A DNA stretch of 25,833 nt from contig JAAAIG010000478.1 of NCBI GenBank assembly GCA_015852425.1, positions 1 through 25,833 on the forward strand, read 5' to 3'. Within the stretch, counting starts at the first letter, position 1. Each line of letters opens with the position of its first letter. Positions 20,964 through 25,833 of this stretch are shown one piece after another. The notes below the pieces were generated by a model. It had not been told where the DNA came from, did not search any database, and saw nothing but the letters and a program-made list of their open reading frames with translations. The DNA is from Gryganskiella cystojenkinii. Lineage: Eukaryota > Mortierellomycota > Mortierellomycetes > Mortierellales > Mortierellaceae. The translations under genes were made by a program, and so were the position numbers.

Positions 20964-21073
20964 GGCGAGGAACTGGAGGCTAAATGTGAAGAAAAGACCA
21001 AGTCCACGAAATGCCTTTTGGGGGAGAAACCCAGGTCGAATCTTATTGAGCCCCTTAACTAATCATATTCTCG

Positions 21074-21092
21074 TGACTACTAGTCATGTGAC
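21074..21092. promoter_or_regulatory. Palindromic sites upstream of IF3
   Basis: tgacta and tagtca (21074-21086, one-base spacer) form a perfect palindrome, and it overlaps gtcatgtgac (21083-21092), a near-palindrome around a CATGTG E-box-like core. The sites lie 111-129 bases before the IF3 ATG, where promoter elements are expected. The factor is unknown. Confidence 0.35.
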
Positions 21093-24026
21093 AAAACGTG
21101 TTTTGGTGGAGTGTTTGTTGGCGACTCTGCTCAGTTCTTTGGTTGCAGTTTATCGGTAAACTGTTGCTCAAAGTACCAGTGCAAAAAAAAACGCCAGAAA
21201 AAACGCGTTCAATGTCGATTATGCTAGATAGAGGAGGAATTGCCTAACGAAGAGAGCTTTTTTCCATTTTTTTCACACGCGGAGCACTCGCCTGACGAAT
21301 ACCATGTACGGGTCAGGCCACTTTGGACCGACCATTGGTCGAATTTGATTCCTCATATGAGAAAGGTATCCTCTTTCCTCCAATAAAATCATAGAGACGA
21401 GCGCAAGGGCTGCAAATAGTCAGGGATGGTTCACTGCTTGTGTCAAGCTGCGCCTATTCCCATTGCTCGGGCCTTCTCTGTTGCCTCTCTCGTCCATTTT
21501 GGCTACTTTGTCTTTAGCATGTGTCAAAAGAAAAGACGCTCTAAAGCTTCTTCGAAAAGGCTAGACCTCACCCTCTGGGTACTGCCAAAGAGCTACCTGC
21601 TCAATACTGCAGGGTGAATATGAAGAAAATGAAAATGTAGTTGAAGGACGGTGTCGGTTATTCCCTTTGGCTTTGTTGATTTACCAAAGGCGAAGCATGG
21701 CTTGCTGCAGGAGATTATTTTTTTTTAAATTGACCGTGGGAGACTGCAAACAATAATGCGGCGAGGAGAAGAAAAGAGGATGTCAACAAAAAAAAGAGTT
21801 TCCCAGACGCGCGATTTGCTCACATCAATGAAAAACATGACGCAGGGACAGGGTTCGAACAACAAAAAAGAATCGGCTTGTTTCTTCGGGCTAGCTTTTC
21901 TGGCGCTCCTTCTCTCTTGACGACATTTTCTTAGGCTACGCCCCTTGACCTCACCTGTGAGCCCTTGTACTGTAATTATTTTTTCTTTTGAATAGCGCAA
22001 GTTGGCATCATCGCCGTCTTTCACCCCTTCTTCTCTTCTTTCTCTCACGCTTTTTTTTTCTCGCAAAAGAGACCAAGAATCAAAGAAAAATAAACGTTGC
22101 AAGGGGTGGAGTGATCAGAAGAGTGGGCTACATCGACTCTTCGTCCTGGTGTTCTTTGTACTCGCTGCATTGTCCAGCCAAACACTCTTGCTCGCCTCAG
22201 ATTTTGCTCCTCGGATGTTGAACTCCATTGGGGAAGAAGGATAAAAACTTTTTTTTCTCTGTTCTCCCTCAACAACAGACTAAATGTTTTCTTGATCATA
22301 GGAACCCTGAGCGGGAGCAGCATGCCGTGTCTCTTGTTTTTCCTTTCCATTTCGCTTTCCATCGTTCCCTTCCTTCGACTCCGACACATGTCAAATCAAT
22401 AAACGGTAATGAGATCAAGTTGATTGGATATGGGTCCTGGGCGCAGGGAAAGTAGGTGTGGAGAGTGCAGTTTGTTTTGATGTTTGTCTTATGGAATCGT
22501 TGCTCTTTGGGTCACTGAGTTGGACCAAGGCCAACAATGGCTCTTGTGGCCTTGTTTTTTTTATTGTTCTCTGTAGACCAGGTCCGCATGTTCTCATCAG
22601 ACTCCTTTGTTGACGACGACCAAAGGGATTGGACAACAAGAAGAAAATCTGCAGTTGAGATTAAAGGATGATAGAATATTGTCAACAACAACCACAGACA
22701 ACAAACGTTCACACTCTGGTCAAACTATTTGCCAACGGAAATGGTGTGTCCCCACATCTGAAAGTGTTAGTGCTGTCTTGGGAATTTTTCCCCTCGCTCT
22801 CTCTCTCGCCCCATCGTCATCTTTGGACGGTCTGCTTTCACGCGTTCATCCAATAATCGACCATTGGACGCGTCGTGGTCGCCTGCAGAGCCAATCAGAC
22901 GGATGAGAATAGAGCACGTCTCTTGGGATGAAGGCGAGAGCCACGGAGATGGAAACATCTGATTGCAGTACGTTTGTTAATTCGAGAGCCTTTCTTTTTG
23001 ATGAGAAGGAAAGGGCATAAATGGACCCTGATCGCAGATCGGCTCAATGTCACGACTTTCTTCACTCCTGTTTTTTAGGCCTTTCGTGAAGGAGAGGAAA
23101 AGTTTGTGGACAGTTAATAAAGTATGTCACCAAAAGTACTGTACAAACGAAACAGGCTGGTCCAAACAAAAAATAAATTGTTTACTGAAAAATAAACTTT
23201 ACCCTCCAGACCAAGACATGAGTTACCACTCCAGCCACATGCCGATTGATCGTTGTTGATGATTTCCTACTGCTGAAAACAACAACAAGGATACGAGAGC
23301 GATGCTGTTTGTTCAGGAACAAAGGAACTGCTAATAACTCTCTGTCGCATGAGCAACCGAATGAGCAAGTCTTGGGTGTTCATTGTGCTTATAACCACTT
23401 TTGGTGCACGAGACAATGATAGCACTATTTGAATATTGATCCCTGTCCTAGGAGTGAAACACTTGTCAGGAGCTCTATGCCTTCCATTATAAGTTCTCGC
23501 TCGCAAACAGAGCTATCGAGATGACAGTCATCAACAAGCCCTTTGAGGATCAACGGCTTTTTCGGCAAGAATATTACGAATGCGCATTGACACTTCCTCT
23601 CCCCCTCCCACCGCACCTTCCTCGCGCCCATCCTCACTTGCGCAAACATTTTTATCGTTCGACAATAACAAAAAATCAAGGGAACGAGAGACGATCAGCA
23701 TTCCAGAATTTGGCTCGGACCGCACGCGTAAATAACAACAAATCAAACCGCATGCCCTCTACACAGAGTCGCCATTCTAGTCTAACAGTCAATTCATCCC
23801 TTTCTCTCTTTTTTCTTTCTCCATCGGATTTCTAACGCCTTTTTTGCATGGAAATTATGCACTTAAAAAGGACCGACTGGTAATAACTTTGATGTGGAGA
23901 AATAAAGACCGGGCATGATTGCAACCGACAACAAACGCATGATCATGTTTTTTTTTTTGCTTTTGTTGCTGTTTTTTATGGACCATGACTACCCTTCCAG
24001 AACCACACGCCAATAATGGCGAAGTG

Positions 24027-24699
24027 CCGAAAGGGAGACAAAAAGAGACAAAAATAATCAGAAAAGGTCGTTACACGCGCATGTTCGAATGAACATAATC
24101 CTTACGCTTTCATTACTCTTTCTACCGAAAAAGAGCTTTTAAAATGCTCGCAAAACAGTGAACACCGCAGGGCAGGCAATAAAAAAAAGAGTAAACAAGG
24201 CACATGGCATGTGAAGCAATCTTGGGTCGATCATTCTAGACTCACGGCGCGGGTTGTTATTTCTCTTCAAGCTTTACCATAATACTTGTGTTTATCATCC
24301 GAACAGTGAGCGACGTTTTCGTCACGGCGAAGGCGTAAACTCAGAGGTGAGAAAAAAGGGAATTGAATAGAATTCAACTCATTAGGCCCTTCACTGACTT
24401 ACTTTGGACTGTTTCGAGAAGTAGCTCTTTTCTTTGTGTTCAGTTGTGAAAGAGAAAAGAGAAGAAAAATAGAGCTCCGAGTGAACTTGCAAACAGGGCT
24501 TAACGAAAACAACCCAACTGAAGGATCTCGAGTGAATAACTCTCCCTTCAGTGAGCCGCGATTCCAAAAAAAAACAAAGTAGAAAACTTCTTTCCTTTTT
24601 GTTATTCCAGCGGAGAGACAAAAACGCAAAACACACATCGCGTTTGGACCTTCGCTCCTTTACCATCCCCTGCTCAAACGCGCTACCGAAAGGGAGACA
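24027..24699. repeat. 14-base direct repeat ccgaaagggagaca, two copies 646 bases apart
   Basis: Identical words at 24027-24040 and 24686-24699 lie upstream of the ML protein gene, each followed by an A-rich stretch with a second gagac/acaaa-type word. A chance match of this length within 26 kb is possible. Confidence 0.5.
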
Positions 24700-24881
24700 C
24701 AAAAAACAAATTTCGTCCAAAGGCGGATAGTCTTTCCTCTCCCTTTCTTGCTTTGCCTCTCAAAGACGGAGCGCTGAGCAGGAGGACCCTTACTGACACC
24801 CTGTTCGTGTAAGCCAAAAAAAGAAAAAAATTCACCCTGCAGAATGCAGGAACAGATCCGACGTCCCCAGCCTTTCCTTCG

Positions 24882-24888
24882 TATAAAA
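24882..24888 (+). promoter_or_regulatory. TATA box of the ML-domain gene
   Basis: TATAAAA lies 111 bases before the ATG. It is followed by a strongly C-rich leader with almost no G (about 24910-24992), a core-promoter layout seen at highly expressed fungal genes. Confidence 0.7.
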
Positions 24889-24992
24889 GGCAAGTGGCAA
24901 CCCCTGCGCCTCTATCTTTTCTTCTTCACCCTCAGCCTAACCTCCACCTCACTCCACAAAAACCCCACCCAAGCCCCCTCTCCTAAGCAAAC

Positions 24993-25532
24993 ATGAAGTT
25001 CTTCTCTGCTATTGTTGCCGTCGTCGCCATGGCCGCCTCTGCCCAGGCCGCTTTCTCCTCCTGCGGTTCCTCCTCTGACTCGCTCAAACTTGCCTCGGTC
25101 TCGTACACCCCCAACCCTCCCAAGGTTGGCCAGAACGTCTGCGTCACCATCAAGGGAACATTGAGCAAGCCCGTCACCGCCGGCTCTATCATCAAGGTCG
25201 ATGCCACCATCTGTAAGATTTCTACCAGAGGTTGTACGATAGATAAAATTCCGAGATCATGGTGCTAATGTGTTCTATTTTCGATTTTTTTCCTCGTCAT
25301 TATACAACTAGGGGGACTTAACGTTTACTCCAACACTGGCGATCTCTGCAACGCCTTGGCCGGTGGTGCCAACCCTTGCCCCATCCCTGTTACCGCCACC
25401 CAGGTCACCGATTGCATCACAGTCCCCAGCAACGTCCCCTCTGGTATCTCGATCAACCTCCAGGCCTCGGCCACCAACGCGGATAAGTCCCGCATTTTCT
25501 GCATCTCTGGACCTTTGACCTTCTCCTCGTAA
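24993..25532 (+). CDS. Secreted ML-domain (NPC2-like) lipid-binding protein
   Basis: Exons 24993-25212 and 25312-25532 join across a 99-nt intron (GTAAGA/CTAG) to give 146 residues. A signal peptide (MKFFSAIVAVVAMAASAQA) is followed by a small beta-sandwich of the ML family, which binds sterols or phospholipids, as in NPC2 and the fungal phosphatidylglycerol/phosphatidylinositol transfer protein. Supporting features are the six-Cys pattern, SYTPNPPKVGQNVCVTIKG, the split codon restoring the Trp of IWGLNVYS, and the CPIPVTA motif. Codon choice is strongly biased to C-ending codons (GCC, ACC, GTC, CCC), unlike most neighbours, which with the TATA box suggests high expression. Failure to splice gives a 91-residue truncated product ending at 25268. 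The lipid ligand cannot be told from sequence. Confidence 0.9.
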
Positions 25533-25833
25533 ACAGTCCCTTGAGGTTCTTGTAGGAGGGCAGATCAAAAGACGTTGCTGATTCTTTTGAAAAAGGAGAG
25601 GGAGGAAATAACAGCCTCCGTGCCCTCTCTTTTGTTCTTCTCTTCCTGGCTGGGGATTTGTAAATATGTAAATATGTTATGAGTTTCTAGCAGAGTTTAT
25701 CTATCATTGTATCTATTTGGCCAACATGGTCAAAAAAATTAAAAAATCCGGTTTTGAAAACTACGCCTTCTTGAATGGACATGACGATAGCAATTGTAAA
25801 AAAAAGTGTTGGTGTGTGTGTGTGTGGGGGGGG
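25533..25833. other. 3' flank of the ML gene ending in a GT microsatellite
   Basis: The expected 3' UTR is followed by A/T-rich sequence. The window ends with a short GT repeat (about 25810-25825) and eight G, which is low-complexity sequence at the edge. No further gene is seen. Confidence 0.5.

Larger units (their letters stand above)
20964..24992. other. 4.0-kb intergenic region without a supportable gene
   Basis: It lies between the starts of IF3 (minus) and the ML protein (plus). I read both strands for family motifs, spliced exon chains, tRNA B-boxes and snRNA signatures and found none I could defend. The sequence is rich in homopolymers and C/T or G/A patches. Sites listed separately are the palindrome near 21074, the 14-base repeat pair (24027 and 24686) and the TATA box at 24882. 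A ncRNA or a decayed element cannot be excluded. Confidence 0.5.

Noticed and set aside
21849..21862. Second B-box-like sequence agggttcgaac
   Set aside because: No pairing T stem and no other tRNA parts.
23250..23290. gttgttg...caacaac stem with TGATGAT and CTGA inside
   Set aside because: The stem and boxes look like a C/D snoRNA, but only about ten bases separate the boxes, too few for a guide sequence.
10986..24186. 15-base match gggcaggcaataaaa at about 10989 and 24171
   Set aside because: One match of this length in a 26-kb window, half of it A-rich, is expected by chance; the flanks do not match.
25809..25833. GT/G-rich end as a possible telomere
   Set aside because: It is a short GT microsatellite plus a G run, not a repeated telomere unit, and lies only at the window edge.

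Overview
The window is a stretch of nuclear DNA from a filamentous fungus, most likely an early-diverging one (a Mortierella-type Mucoromycota fungus is my best guess). The reasons are small spliced genes with GTAAGT/GTATGT donors, C/T-rich leaders, long low-complexity Ser/Pro/Gln segments, and a full-length MCM8 gene, a family that is, as I recall, missing from most Ascomycota and Basidiomycota. No bacterial-type operon, CRISPR array, tRNA, rRNA or recognisable transposon was seen. The placement is inference; nothing was searched.

Layout from left to right. Positions 1-655 (minus) hold the 5' part of ribosomal protein eL29, cut by the window edge. Positions 1676-2950 (minus) hold a secreted protein of unknown function with a very acidic tail. 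Positions 3385-5061 (minus) hold an eight-exon short-chain dehydrogenase of the 1-acyl-DHAP reductase (AYR1) type. Positions 5398-8568 (minus) hold MCM8. Positions 8853-10008 (plus) hold the catalytic subunit of RNase H2, divergent from MCM8 across only 284 bases. Positions 10443-11229 (minus) hold a small WW-domain protein with two octahistidine blocks. Positions 12250-14309 (minus) hold a four-helix membrane protein interrupted by a 10-N assembly gap. Positions 17463-19700 (plus) hold a single-pass membrane protein with a Thr/Pro-rich stalk. Positions 19884-20963 (minus) hold mitochondrial initiation factor 3. Positions 24993-25532 (plus) hold a secreted ML-domain (NPC2-like) lipid-binding protein.

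The genes do not form one pathway. Two themes can be supported: genome maintenance (MCM8 and RNase H2A share a short divergent promoter containing an overlapping MCB/SCB-like site) and membrane or lipid biology (AYR1-like reductase, ML protein, two membrane proteins). Two intervals, 14310-17462 and 20964-24992, hold no gene I can support.

Most gene models were spliced by hand. Each intron was chosen so that donor, acceptor and reading phase agree, and where a family was recognised the joined protein also matches its conserved motifs. Uncertain splice sites are stated in the entries. I did not find an unmistakable new biological system; the oddest items are the WW/PPPY/poly-His protein and the secreted acidic-tail protein.
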